The notes below the pieces were generated by a model. That model had not been told where the DNA came from. It did no database searches and saw only the letters and a list, made by a program, of their open reading frames with translations. Of a DNA stretch of 64,000 bases, positions 33,035 through 45,600 are shown piece by piece. Position 1 is the stretch's first letter; every line of letters starts with the position of its first letter. Origin of the DNA: Sebastes aleutianus (taxonomy: Eukaryota > Chordata > Actinopteri > Perciformes > Sebastidae); assembly GCA_916700875.1 (NCBI GenBank), contig CAKAKS010000022.1, positions 16,302,065 to 16,366,064 on the forward strand. The letters are read 5' to 3'. A program made the position numbers and the translations under genes.

Positions 33035-34247
33035 CATGTGTATACTGCATGTATTTATCTTCCTCTGCAGGTCATTTATAGTTGCTGTAACCCTTCTTAT
33101 ACAATTATGAAAACCATTATACACTTTATTATCAGTATTGAGCAGCAGCAGAAGACATTTTATGAGAATAAAAATGTGAAATAACACTATCTTCAGGTTA
33201 TTACTGAGGAGGACAGAAACAGAAGTTCAGCTTTATTAGCACATAAAAACGTAGATTGATGCCGTCCTATTAAAACTGCATGTGAGATTATATGAACTAA
33301 AGTTATTTATTATCTGCCCCATATGTATTATTCATAAGAACAGAGAGAGAGGAAGAGGAGCACTCATAAAACAACAAAATAAAAGCCTCAGTCCAAAATG
33401 TGGAAAAATAATAAAATATTATTAGAGCAGCAGAAGACATTAAATCATAAGTGGAGCAGAACGCCCACTCATACCTTTCATCAGCATCTTATGGACGATG
33501 TTTCTGATAACATTGTTTATTAATGACGACAGACAGACAGGTGGAGACGTGTCATTGGTTGTTGGCATGGAAACCAGCTGGATCGTTTACTCTGATTGGT
33601 TGGGAAATAAGCCAATCACAAAACAACAACAGTTAAGGTCAGTCAGTTTCCATCTAAAGTCAGCAAACTGAAGAAGTAGAGGACAAAAATACAAATAGTC
33701 TTCACCCAGACACCCCGAGATCCTTCAGGTCTAGGTCTTTCCTAACCCAGGTTCAAGAGGTCCAGATGCTCCACCCACGAGCTGGTCTTTCACCAGGTCT
33801 TTCAATTTTCTACCTGAGTTTCCTCCTGCTTGTTCCCCAAATGTTTAGAAGATATTTTACCCAGGTGGTCTAAAAAGGTCAGGTTGCGCCTCCTCAGATA
33901 TCGATCGGACTCGAGGTGTTTCTAAAAGGTTGACTCGGTGCATCTAAAGGCGTGGACTCTGGAAGTAGGGGCGCTGAGAGGGCTGCAGGACCCCATAACA
34001 TCATGCATTATAAAAACAGTTCATAAAAAAGGTAAAACTTCATGTCTTTCCTGTTTCTTACTTGGATATGAAGTGTAGTACCAACACAGTCTCACGGCAG
34101 TTTGTGAAATAGTCACGAGATTTAGATGTATTTGGTTTGGGTACATAGACACAAATTTCCCTTTTTTTTCGTGGCGCTAAGAACAACTTTCAACAACGTA
34201 TTATAAGTGTTTTTTCCTATGAATGTCCAGCAACACATGACGCACGA

Positions 34248-34248
<1 letters not shown>
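33035..34248. other. No gene seen
   Basis: The stretch 33700-33960 has repeated CAGGTCT words but no frame. A family D relative lies at about 34085-34230. Confidence 0.5.
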
Positions 34249-34298
<50 letters not shown>

Positions 34299-34323
34299 GT
34301 AAATAAATAAATAAATAAATAAA
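34249..34323 (+). repeat. (AAAT)n microsatellite
   Basis: About 18 units with one AAGT variant. Confidence 0.95.
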
Positions 34324-34382
34324 AATGCTGGTTTGAACCCTTCCTCGTTTTCTGCATTGAGGTATCAAATGAATAAATAAAT

Positions 34383-34383
34383 A

Positions 34384-34431
<48 letters not shown>

Positions 34432-34433
34432 AA
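34383..34433 (+). repeat. (AAAG)n microsatellite
   Basis: About 12 AAAG units, 60 bp after the AAAT repeat. Confidence 0.95.
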
Positions 34434-35307
34434 TACACTTTTCACCCCTGTAACTCTCTTTCTCTCACTTTCTCATCTGCCCGGTTGCAATTATTTCTTA
34501 ATAAAAGTATAAATTGTAATGAAAGTGAACAAACACTTTTAAGCAACCAATATCAGGGACCAATTGTTTATTAATATTATAATAAATACAGTTATTTATG
34601 TTTACTTTGCAGTCAGTACAGGATACATGGCGTTCAAATGAAATGCAGAAAATCCAGAAAAGGCGTACTTATTGCACACTAAACGCCTCGTGCATTATCG
34701 TGGCATTTACACAGCTTTTCCTGCGAACGGGCTGCGAATGCTAAGATGTTGTGTCCAGACTGAGGTGTCACATTATCTCCCAGATAAAGACGCCTCACCC
34801 AAAGGTCAGGTTGTTCTAAAATCCTCCCCAGCTCTGATGTTTTTACTGGAGTCTGACCAGAGATAACCATCCTGGCAGAGAAAGTGACTCCAGGAGCTGA
34901 GAGAACTGGCGTCAAACCAACAACGATGTCTGATCCACACTCAGCTGCTGGCCGGTTCACTGTCACGGCTTCCTCTGCTACGTTTGTTCATTATCGGCTA
35001 TCTAACTGAAGCAGCGGGCACAGAAAATAATTACTTACTAATTTGTTTTCAAAACAGACAAACTGCAGAAAGTAAAGGAGGAGGAGGAGAAACATCCAGA
35101 TGGAAGAAGTAAAGTAAAGAAACTGAGAGAAAAATCGAAGCAGAAAGAGACCTTCACCTCCAAACGCTCCTCGCCAAGTCGATGACATTCAGAAATATAC
35201 TTCAATTGATTTCTGTCCAATATTATTCATCGCCATGGAAACGGACACACCCTCATTTTATGGGATGTTCCACTCCAAAATGGACCAGCAGCATCTGAAT
35301 GCCAGGA
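34434..35307. other. No gene seen
   Basis: Contains AAAAGGCGTACTTATTGCAC and TGCATTATCGTGGCATTTAC near 34658-34710, a piece of the AAGGCGTATGAATGCCAC family also seen at 38119 and 55365. Confidence 0.5.
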
Positions 35308-35371
35308 TGTGTGTGTGTGTGTGTGTGTGTGAGTGTGTGTGTGTGTGTGTGTGAGTGTGTGTGTTTAGCTG
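35308..35371 (+). repeat. (GT)n microsatellite
   Basis: GT run with GAG interruptions. A further GT run lies at 35393-35413 and an inverted AC run at 35491-35533. Confidence 0.93.
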
Positions 35372-35809
35372 TGGTGGATGAGTAAATTAACAGTGTGTGT
35401 GTGTGTGTGTGTGTTTGTGTCCTCAGGCAGTGGACCAGCTCGCTCTCATCCTCACTTCCTAATGAGATTTAATGCTGAGTTGTCCAGCTAACACACACTC
35501 ACACACACACACACACACACAAAAACACACACATGCACACTGGGTTCATCCAGTAGGATCTTAATAATAACTTCCTGCCTTTATTCCCAGCTGCTCTCTG
35601 CTGCTACTGATGAACTATTTCTGCCTCTTCAAAATGAAACTGACTGAACTTTCAGCCTTTACGTTCCCATACAATAAAACTGCTTCGTCAATTACATTTA
35701 GAGGGAAACGTATTGTCCTGGTTTGTTTCTCCTTCAAATTGTAATCTGAAAAGTAACCAACTCGTCAAATACCGCAGCTTAGTCAGTGGCCCTACATTTT
35801 AAACTATGA

Positions 35810-36190
35810 CGCTCTACAACGTACCCCTCTAGCGTCAGTTTTGGACGTTGTGTGGACGTGTCAGTCTCCACTCGTTACACGCATAGTGTCTTTTCAAAAC
35901 AAACCACCGTGTTCACAGGAAACATGCAGTTTCTCCATGTTACATTCATGCAGTGTGTTTTCAAAATAAACTTCCAACGTACTTAGTTTTTAGGTTTACT
36001 TACAAAAGTAGTCGGTTAGGTTTAGGAAAACATCGTGGTTTGGTTTTAAAAAAGTTATGTAAAATAAATACGCTTGTCACGTAACTTAAATACGTGGCAT
36101 TAGTTAAGTACATAAGTTACGTAACAAAACTACGGTAAAATAAGTCAACGCTGACTTGCTTTCATGCGGGGCATGACCTATGTGGACTTT
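35810..36190 (+). repeat. Dispersed element, family D copy
   Basis: GTGTGTTTTCAAAATAAACTTCC, GGTTAGGTTTAGGAAAACAT, AAATAAATACGCTTGTCACG and AAGTCAACGCTGACTTGCTT appear in family order. Confidence 0.65.
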
Positions 36191-36294
36191 CTCACTCTTT
36201 ATACGTATTCTCATACAACTGTTTGTTTGATATCTTATGAAAAGGTAGTTCTCATTTTTTGTGTTTTTCCTACATATGTCCATCAACACTCGTC

Positions 36295-36520
36295 AATTTC
36301 CACTCCTTACATGCATACAGTCTTTTCAAAATAAACTTCCATCTTCACAGGAGAAGCGGTTTGGGTTATAATAACTACCGAAGTGGCGTTACTTAAGTGC
36401 AGAAGTTACACGACAAATAAATCAATGTTGACTTCTGGTTTCACACGAGACACGAACACCCGTCTCCTGGTGAAAGTCTGGTATTTTTTGACCCACCCAT
36501 CCACCTCCACTTTCTCTCTG
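36295..36520 (+). repeat. Dispersed element, family D copy
   Basis: AAAATAAACTTCCATCTTCA, AAGTGGCGTTACTTAAGTGC and TGACTTCTGGTTTCACACG, then GACCCACCCATCCACCTCC as at 7175. It lies about 100 bp after another copy, so the two may be a tandem insertion. Confidence 0.7.
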
Positions 36521-38118
36521 TGTTTGGTTTGTCTGTCTGTTTGTACACGCATTAAGGTGTTTTCAGATTGTGATCGACACTCCGCCTGTGTACTCGCTTT
36601 GATCCGCAGATCTGACTGCTCCTCATGCAGCCAAGCGCTCCGCGAGTAAACGCCAGGCGCTATACTTGGCATCCATGGAGACGGCATCTGTGCATTACTG
36701 TAGGCACTAATGTATCCCTGCCGGTGCAACTGTGTGGCGTATCAAATATCTCTAATCACAGCTCCATTTGTTGACACATGTGGCGACGCTGATTCACTTT
36801 CATTAACATTGTGAGATGGTGCTGCATTCATGTGGTGTTGGAATAATCGGAAATACTAGTTAACAGCTGGTATGAATGCCAGCAAACTCAAAACTCGAAA
36901 AGTTTTGTCAACATTTACAAATTATTCTGCAGCTCTTTCACCATTTAAATAAATGATTTGCTGTACATGATGAGTTTTTTAATTTATTTCCACTCCATAC
37001 AGGCATTGAATGGTGTGTTCAGGGATGATGAAGCTGGGGGTGGGAGGGGAATTATATCAAGAGATGAAGAGCTGAGGTAGCCTAGTAGTACTGCCAAGAC
37101 CTTCGGTCTATACCTTCACCCCTGCTCTGACCGTCTGATACTGACACTGGTGGGTTTACATTGGAGTTATCTGAAAGCCCGGTGCGTCCCAAACAGACGC
37201 TAAAGGATGATAATAAAAAAATGTAGAATACGACCTGATTTATCCTTTAATCTGACGGCCAGGACGCAGGATTTGTCCGTGGTCATGCTGTAATCTAGTC
37301 TATAAATTTGTGATGACATCGTCCCTCCGACTGCAGGAAGGATTCACTCCAACAGGATCGAGAGAGAGAGAGAGAGAGAGAGATAGAGAGAGACAAAGAA
37401 ACAGACGTACAGTAACATAGGAAAGAGAGGAAAGAGAGGAAAGAGTGGCAGAAAAACAGAGTTTGACAGCTGAGCTTCAGGGATCTACCCCGAGGTACTG
37501 AGTCAGCTACCACATGCACACACACACACATGCACACACACACTTCCAGAGTCTGGTATCACCACAGGGGGTTGACAAAAACCCGTCATGACACACCCAT
37601 TGACTCTGAATGGGCTTTGAAGCAGAACCATGCTGTCGGCACACACACACATACACACTGAAGAAGAGTGCTGACAGTTCTGACTTCTTCTCTTCTGCTG
37701 TCACGAGTTTATCTCAACAACAACTTCACAGAGAGAGAGAGAGAGGAAGAAAGGAAGGATAAAGAGAGAGAGGAGGAAGAGAGGAAGGCTAAAGAGGTAG
37801 AGAGAGAGAGGAGGAAGAGAGTGTACTATAACTACATTTACTGAAGTACTGTACTTAAGTACAAATTTAATGTACTTTACATGAGTATTTCCATTTTATG
37901 TCGTCACAAATGCTGAAAACCGGCTGTTTTTCACTGACTTTGCAGACTTTTTAAAGATACGTGACTCTCACAGGACAGAAACGTATGATGATCTCATAGA
38001 CCATGATGCATTGCTGCAGATTAAACCAGCAGACAGGATATGAAGGAGTTACAATACACATTAATACAGCATTGATATTAATCCAGAAACATCAGATATA
38101 TAATAGGAAAACACTGCA
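36521..38118. other. No gene seen; GA repeats
   Basis: GA runs at 37361-37390 and 37726-37820. A piece of the GTACTTAAGTACAAATTTAA element lies near 37835-37905. No exon is supported. Confidence 0.55.
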
Positions 38119-38230
38119 GCCCGTTTGCACAAAAAGGCGTATGAATGCCACAACAATGCACAAGGAATTTAGTGTGCAATACGAACGCCTTTCTTGCTTT
38201 TTTTCGTGTCATTTATACGCCATGTCGCCA
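38119..38230 (+). repeat. AAGGCGTATGAATGCCAC family fragment
   Basis: GTTTGCACAAAAAGGCGTAT, GAATGCCACAACAATGCACA and ATTTATACGCCATGTCGCCA. Partners lie at 34658-34710 and 55361-55410. Confidence 0.6.
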
Positions 38231-38757
38231 TGAGTCCAATGTAAAGGCATCTGCGTAAACATGCTACGCTTAGAGCTAGTGACAAAAAATAAAAACCAAG
38301 AAAGACTGCTTGTGGCGGTCGGGAGGGGAGGTGGATGGATCCAACAAACACAAGACTTTCAACCAGGAGACCAGCATACTCACCTGCTTCCCATTTCCCT
38401 AATCAGTCTCCCAGTATAACATACCAGCCCAACTGCTTCATGTCCCTTAACCATTAAAGTAGTAATCAATGCTGTAATGCCAAGCAATCGGAAATAAAAT
38501 TACAGACGCAAGCGGCAGTTCGCGGGTTCAAGCTTGCAACAAGCTTTCTGCAACTTTTAAGAAGCTTGGTCCAATAATGATCCACAGGAAATTTGGTAGA
38601 AATCGGATTTGTGGTTTGGGAGGAGAAATCAAAAATGTGTTACTCAAAAAATTCGAAATGGTGGAAAATGTAGTTGGCCGACGTTAGCGGTCCAAGATAT
38701 CCAGATATCAACAAGCTTAATGCAAGCTACATTCGGGGCTTGAACCGTAAATAAAGA

Positions 38758-39022
38758 TTTCACCTGCCACAAACTGATTGCAGCTCCTACCTTGGTACTG
38801 AAAGGTTTTTCCCACCTCAGAATGGTTTAATTTCATTCATGAGGATTGTATCTGACAGATTTTAGCCCACTCAGTCCTTTTTACCTGCTGAAATTCCTCT
38901 AAAGGACCATTACAACCCATAAAATGCAGTTTTAACCTGCCAAAAACTGATTGCAGCTCCTACCTTGTGACTGGAAGGTTTTTTTCCGTCTCTGAATGGT
39001 TTGATTTCATTCATGAGGAGTA
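38758..39022 (+). repeat. Direct duplication, period about 173 bp
   Basis: ACCTGCCACAAACTGATTGC and CAGCTCCTACCTT near 38761 recur near 38935, followed in both by GGTTT, GAATGGTTT and ATTTCATTCATGAGGA. Confidence 0.88.
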
Positions 39023-39817
39023 AAAGTTAAATTAAAGCACGTTGCATCAGACTAATACACTTTAAAGAATTCTCTCAGAAAAAAGGTTAAATGGCTCCAT
39101 GTTTTAATTTTAAAACCTCATGCCCTAAAGGAAGGGTCACATACATATATTGATATCCCATGTCATATGATTGCAACTCAGAGAAAATGCTGAGGACATG
39201 TTTCTATCCAGATGTTGCAATTGATTGAGGAAATACTTCCCAAACAGCAGGACATGATATTAAATGATCCTCTGGGAGAAACAGATGCTAAGGGCTGCGA
39301 CTCAAGTGTGAAATGTTCCATGAGAGGAATAAACTGGAGGAAAAAAGACAGAAAACTTGCAGGCACACTGAGTTGTGAAGGCAATAAAAAGCTTTTAATA
39401 TTTAATGGCCGCCTCCCACACGTTTCATGTAGGTGTCAGGATGAAGCACTCAGGACTGGGATGGCTCTTGTTTTTGTCCAGTGGCCCTTGACTCCTCAGA
39501 GCTGCTTTTAGTAATTGATTCTGACGTTTTACATTATTTCATGTTACCATATTCCAGTTCATTCAGTTGTAACCTCTCTCTGACCTGCTGAGAGACACAA
39601 CACCTGACAGAAAATATTAACTCACATCACACTCTTTGTTTGAGTGCACTTAAACAGTTTGTTGATTACATCTCACTTGTTTCTCTACAGAGGTTCAATA
39701 CACGTATGTGAGTCACTAAAGATCCAAATATCATCTATCTATGGTGAAAGAGTGTTCATCAACCATCACACATATTAAGCAGCTAAGACTGAAGTTAAAT
39801 TAAATAATGTTAAAGAA
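39023..39817. other. No gene seen
   Basis: The 99-codon frame at 39212-39511 shows no domain. Nothing else is supported. Confidence 0.5.
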
Positions 39818-40862
39818 CCATAGACTTTGTATACTGTAAGAAGTCGACGTAGTCAATGTGATGTCACCCATTGGTTTGTGGACTACGGTTTTGAAAAACC
39901 AAGATGGTGACGGACAAAAACCAAGATGGCGATGGCCAAAAACCAAGATGGCGACAGCCAAAAACCAAGATGGCGACGACCAAAAGCCAAGATAGAGATG
40001 GCCAAAAACCAAGATGGCGATGGCCAAAAACCAAGGTGGCGACGACCAAACACCAAGATGGCGATGGCCAAAACCAAGATGGTGACGGCCAAAAACCAAG
40101 ATGGCGACGACCAAAAACCAAGATGGCGACAGCCAAACGCCAGGATGGCGACTACCAAAAACAAAGAAGGCGACGGCCAAAAACCAAGATGGTGACGGCC
40201 AAAAACCAAGGTGGCGACGACCAAAAACCAAGATGGCGACAGCCAAACGCCAGGATGGCGACTACCAAAAACAAAGAAGGCGACGGCCAAAAACCAAGAT
40301 GGTGACGGCCAAAAACCAAGGTGGCGACGACCAAACACCAAGATGGCGATGGCCAAAACCAAGATGGTGACAGCCAAAAACCAAGATGGCGATGACCAAA
40401 CACCAAGATGTCGACGACCAAACACCAAGATGGCGACAGCCAAACGCCAGGATGGTGACGGCCAAAAACCAAGATGGCAACGACCAAAAACCAAGATGGC
40501 GACAGCCAAACGCCAGGATGGCGACTACCAAAAACAAAGAAGGCGACGGCCAAAAACCAAGATGGTGACGGCCAAAAACCAAGATAGCGATGGCCAAAAA
40601 CCAAAATGTTAACGGCCAAAAACTAAAATGGCGACGGCCAAAAACAAAGATGGCAACGGCCAAAAACCAGGATGGTGATGGCCAAAAACCAAAATGTTGA
40701 CGACCAAAAACTAGAATGGCGACGGCCAAACACCAAGATGTCAACAACAAAAAACAAAGATGGCGACAACCAAAATGCCGAACTCGAGGCTTCAAAAATG
40801 TAGTCTACAAACCGATGAGTGACGTCACAAGACAACGTCCATTTCATATATACAGTCTATGG
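39818..40862 (-). mobile_element. Complete family C element filled by 22-bp array 5
   Basis: The ends are about 75-80-bp inverted repeats. The left reads CCATAGACT, GACGTAGTC, GTGATGTCACCCATTGG, TTTGTGGACTACGGTTTTGA. The right is its reverse complement, ending ATATACAGTCTATGG at 40862. Between them lie about 40 reverse-orientation units (39895-40772) with several locally duplicated blocks such as CAAACGCCAGGATGGCGACT at 40134, 40248 and 40508. The unique body found at 11823 is absent. No clear target duplication is seen; the flanks GAA and TTC merely extend the inverted repeat. Confidence 0.93.
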
Positions 40863-42127
40863 TTCAGATATTCATGGTTCCCAGAGGATGTATCCTACTC
40901 CTCTCCTCAAGCTTCTGGTTCAGTTGGTGTCACAGGTGATTCAGTGTAGATCAGTTCACCCTACATTTAGAAAAAAAAATCCAAACTATGAACAAGGTGC
41001 TGAGTATCATACAGTTTCCAGCTGTGACATCACATTAAGGGCCAGTTCAGGATGGCTCAAAGTTGGTAAAGCCGTGAGGAGCGCCGCCGTCATGCTTCAA
41101 CAGGAACGTCTAAATCCACCTTGAGTCCAGACGACTCCTGTTCTACACAACACGTCTCTTCTCTTTAAAGGACTCGGAGGATCTGAACGGTTCTGCTTCC
41201 TCTGACGCAGTAAAGTGTAGTTGTGTCTGTTTTTATGCCACGAATGCAGTTTCTTTGTGTTTTTTATGAAACCGCTCAGAGAGTTGACCACAGCTGTCAC
41301 AGTGCTGAGACTGTAATCCTGTGAGTGTGTGCGTGTGTGTGAATGTGTGTGAATGTGTGTGCGCTCCAGTGGGTTTCTGAAGGTGTAACTTGGTCTCGTA
41401 TTGCCGCCGACACTGAAACCTTTTTAAGCTGTCAGCTCCAATATCTGGTCTTTACAGCAGCGGCTAAAAGGTGTGTGCGTGTGTGTGTTTACTGGGCGTA
41501 TTCTCCGTGACAGTACAGCAGCACTGTAAATGGAGTTTAAATTTTGCATGACCTTTATGACCTTAAACTCACTTTCTTTTATATCTGGCATACCCACACA
41601 CACACACGCACACATCTCGGCGCTGTGTGACAGCTGTGGTCGTGACCTCAGATGCACGGAGCTGTTTCCTCAAAACAACTTAAAAAATGCTGTAGAGACG
41701 TGCAAAAAAAAGAGGAGAAGCAAAGAAAAACTTCTTTAAAGTTCTGAACCACGTTTAAAACACAACTGTGGTCCCGCCCACCACCACATGTCAGATCACA
41801 GGATTGGACGGTCCTGTCAATCCCAAATTGATTGACATGTCGGAAAAACAACAAGTTGTTAATGAATGTGTTTCCTCACACACCGTTATCCTGGTCATGA
41901 TCTGGTTGTGGACATTCAAATCAATTTCATTTCTAGTTAGTGAAGTTGGGGACATGTTTTAGTAACGTTTGTGACGTGTTTTCCGAATTTCTGTTATATT
42001 GTTTCCATACGTATTTTAGTTTGTTTACATACTTATTTAAGCCAAATCATGTTTTTCCTGAACCTAACTGTGGACGTTACCATAGTATTATTGCGTGGTT
42101 TACAGATGACATGCAAAAAGCCTAAAA
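40863..42127. other. No gene seen
   Basis: Short GT/AC patches near 41325 and 41475. Family D-like TTTTTCCTGAACCTAAC lies near 42052. Confidence 0.5.
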
Positions 42128-42350
42128 TATCCCCATCTTGGTTTTTGGTAGTCGCCATCTTGGTTTTTGGCAATCAAGATCTTGGTTTTTGGCCCTCGCC
42201 ATCTTGGTGTTTGGTCGTCACCATCACAGTTTTTGGCTGTCACCATCTTGGTTTTTGGTCGTGGCCAACTTGGTTTTTGACTGTCGCCATCTTGGTTTTT
42301 GGTCGTCGCCATCTTGGTTTTAGGCCGTCGGCATCTTGGTTTTTGGCCAT
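42128..42350 (+). repeat. 22-bp minisatellite, array 6 (about 10 units)
   Basis: CGCCATCTTGGTTTTTGGC units with CACCATCACAG and GGCCAACTTGG variants, running straight into the family C body. Confidence 0.93.
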
Positions 42351-42762
42351 CTCAGAAGTGACACGAGAAGGTGAAGCTAAGTACAACCGAACGCTGATTA
42401 AGACTTTTTCGATTTTTAGGCGACCAAAATGTTACAATTAACTTTGATGAACTGAAAACACACTGTGAAAGGGTTAAAGTTGTAAGACAAAAACACAGAC
42501 AACTCCCAGACCGGACAACGGCGTTGTAGCGACTTATCAATCACAAGGTAGCCCCGCCCTAAAGCATACCCTGCTTTATGGTCTATTTGACTCTAAATGG
42601 GACCATAATTTACTAAATGAACATCATGCTGTATTGAAGAAGACTTGAAACTAGCGATTGAGACCATAAACTCATGTTTACAATGTTTACTGAGGTAATA
42701 AACCAAGTGAGAAGTAGACTCATTTTCTCATAGACTTCTATACAATCAGACTTCTTTTAAGA
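42351..42762 (+). mobile_element. Family C body
   Basis: AGTGACACGAGAAGGTGAAG, AAGTACAACCGAACGCTGAT, TAGCCCCGCCCTAAAGCATA and CTTCTATACAATCAGACTTC, as at 11823 and 60063. The distal CAGGGGGTGACTCCTC part is missing. Confidence 0.9.
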
Positions 42763-44690
42763 TGCAAAGAAAAGTGCCGTCTATTTCTTCACCTGTTCAA
42801 TAAACAACAAAGCATGTTGTTAAACTGGTATGTTATGTGTGAGGTTCCATATGGAGCATGAATCTGTCCAACAACAAACAAGGGAAAACAGCATCAGAAT
42901 ACATCTGAAGGAAAATAATTCAGTTTCCTTGGAAACCAGGCAAATGTGACATCAGCAGAAAAGAAAATCTCCCACTCGTTTGTCTTCTATGAGCTTCACA
43001 CGAGCTTCACTTCCTGAGTTCACCAATATCTCAGGTAGCCAACTGGAACGTCAGAGGTCAGACGTCAGAGGTCACAGTGGCCAACGTCCATCCTACAGTG
43101 TTTTCTTCAACTGACTATTAAAACCAGAGGATGGTGTTTTCTGTGGAGGCTGCAGATGGCTAAAAGAGAAACATTACAGTTTCTTTTCATTGATTGTTAA
43201 CGTCAGCATGCTAATATGATCACAATTACAACGCTAACATGCTGATGTTTCAAACCTGTTCTCAAATTTTTCAGTCTGGACCATGTCAAACTGTTGCTCG
43301 TGTCGACGAACCAAATTATCAGCAACTCTATGGCGATTTGTAGCCATTTTTATCACAGAGTTTTTGTTTTACAGCTCATTTACTGTTACATTTAGCATTT
43401 AAAGAGTCAGATATTTCCCTCAGGAGGTGGTGGAGACCAAAAACAGAGCTAAAAGAGAGAGAATAGTGGTCTTAGATTCATCAGGTGGACACAAACACCA
43501 CTCCAAGTGAGATGATTTTTGTCTGGAAATAAGCAACTGTTAGCTGTAACAACTTTATAAGTAGAATTGTTTAGGTTTGTTGGTTTATTGTGGAGTTCTT
43601 CTGGCCAAAAATATCAATCGATGCAGCTTTGAATAATCACAAATGATCAATTAGTAATCAGTTATAAGTATTCATGGAAAAAGTTTGTAATTCAAGTCTC
43701 CGCTGTGAAGTTTTAATGAGGACGCCTGAAGAAGTCACTCTTATTTCACCAGATTTCTCCCACACAGACTGTAATATTTTAAGAGCTGGTAGCTGAATTA
43801 ATGTGATGACTGATCATTAAGTTGGATTGTTCAGTGTAGGCGTCCACTTTTCAATCATTTATATTGGAGCGGAAAACTACCAGAGCTGAAATATAACACT
43901 GTGTACGGTAACTAGTTACCCAACCAGCTAGTTAACGGGTTGTGATTGATGGTAAACAAGGTAATTATGGCAAGATGTACATTTTTGGGTGAACTGTTCC
44001 TTTAAAGACACTCAGATAACAACCAAACCAATCCTCGAGGTTTTAGAGAGGAATACAGAATACCGAGAAAACAAGACACAAAACAGAGGAAACATCTCTG
44101 TCGGTAAATATAACCAGAAGTTTTTGGTGAAATATTAAAGCCGCTGTGATTCATGTTGTTGTTTCTGTAATCCTGCAGTCGTCCTTGTTGTCAGCGTACC
44201 GCAGGAGGTGTGTTTTCATCCCCCGTCAACATCCACCGAGATGTAGATTCTCTGAGTTTGTCCAAATAAAACTCTCTGCTGGAACAATCTTCACAAGAAT
44301 CGGCTCCCTTATCACAGTCTTTTACGAGACACAGCAACAACAAATCACAAGTTATTTTATTTGAGCCACGAGTGTTAACCTGCCTTGTTATTGCACCCAG
44401 AGGTGAAGTGGTAAACAAAGAAGCTGGAACACTTTAAATATTCAACGACACTCCCATCCGCATATATAAAAAAGAAAAAAACTAGAGGTATACCAGGCTC
44501 CAAGCAGCCAACACACATACATTATTTGTGCCTCATTCACAAGTGTTGAGTGTCTCCTAGTTTAGATTCTGTTCTCTGCAACACACTTACAACCGAAAAG
44601 ACAAAGAATCAAATTTATACATTTAGTTGTTTTTCCTTTTTCCACACTTTCTACATGACTTTAGTCTGATGTACACCAAGGACGGACTAT
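42763..44690. other. No gene seen
   Basis: A fragment of the 380-bp unit lies inverted at 43409-43500 (CAGATATTTCCCTCAGGAGG). Otherwise no supported feature. Confidence 0.5.
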
Positions 44691-45600
44691 GTGACAAATA
44701 GTCCGTCAAACACAAATAGTGTTTTTGTGTCACTTTTTGTTACACTTTGGGTCTCTTTGTGGCCTATTGCATCTTTGTTGTCATTTCACTGTTTTGGGGT
44801 TGTTTTGTGTCTCTTTGTGGTTGTTTCGCATCTGTGTAACCATTTTGCGTGTTTTTGGTTGTTTTGCATTTATTTGCGGTCGCTTTGTGTCTCTGTGTGG
44901 TCATTTTGCATCTTTGTAGTCTTCTTGTGTCTCTTTGTATTCTTTTTGTGTGTCTTTGCAGATGTTTTGTGTATTTTTATGGTCATTTTATTTCTCTTTG
45001 TGGTTGTTTTGTGTCTCTTTGTGGTTGTTTCGCATTTCTTTGTATTAGTTTTGTGTCTCTTTGTGGTTATTTTGCATCTCCTTGTAGTTGTTTTGTGTTT
45101 TTTTGTGGTTGTTTTGTGTCTTTCTGTGGTTGTTTTGTGTTTCTTTGTAGTTGTTTTGCTTCTCTTTGTGGTTGTTTTGTGTTTCTTTGTGGTTGTTGTG
45201 CTTCTCTTTATGGTTGTTTTGCTTCTCTTTGTAGTTGTTTTATGTTTCTTTGTGGTTGTTTTGCTTCTCTTTGTGGTTGTTTTCCATTTCTTTGTAGTTG
45301 TTTTGCTTCTCTTTATGGTTGTTTTGCTTCTCTTTGTGGTTGTTTTGCTTCTCTTTGTGATTGTTTTATATTTCTTTATGTTTGTTTGTGTCACTTTGTG
45401 GTCGTTTTGCACCTCTTTGCAGTCTTTTTGTCATCCTTTGGGGCTGCATTGTGTCTCTGAAGTCGTTTGTATCTCTTTGTGGTAGTTGTGTGTGTCTTTG
45501 TGGTCACGTTGCCTCACTTTTTGGTCATTCTGTGTTTCTTTGGGGCAGTTGTGCGTCTCTGTAGTCGCTTGTGTCTCTTTGTGGTTCTTATTTACGTGAC
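44691..45600 (+). repeat. 21-bp minisatellite (about 42 units)
   Basis: T/G-rich units TTTGTGGTTGTTTTGCTTCTC, varying as TTGTGTCTC. Because 21 is a multiple of three, one variant-free frame stays open for 264 codons on the plus strand and 180 on the minus strand. Those frames have no other coding signs. The outer units are more diverged than the core at 45100-45360. Confidence 0.94.

Noticed and set aside
39895..40772. CRISPR-like array
   Set aside because: The genome is eukaryotic. Repeats are head-to-tail with no unique spacers and no cas genes. It is a minisatellite.
44691..45485. 264-codon hydrophobic frame that could be read as a membrane protein
   Set aside because: It follows a 21-bp tandem repeat exactly, has overlapping frames on both strands and shows no splice sites or domain.
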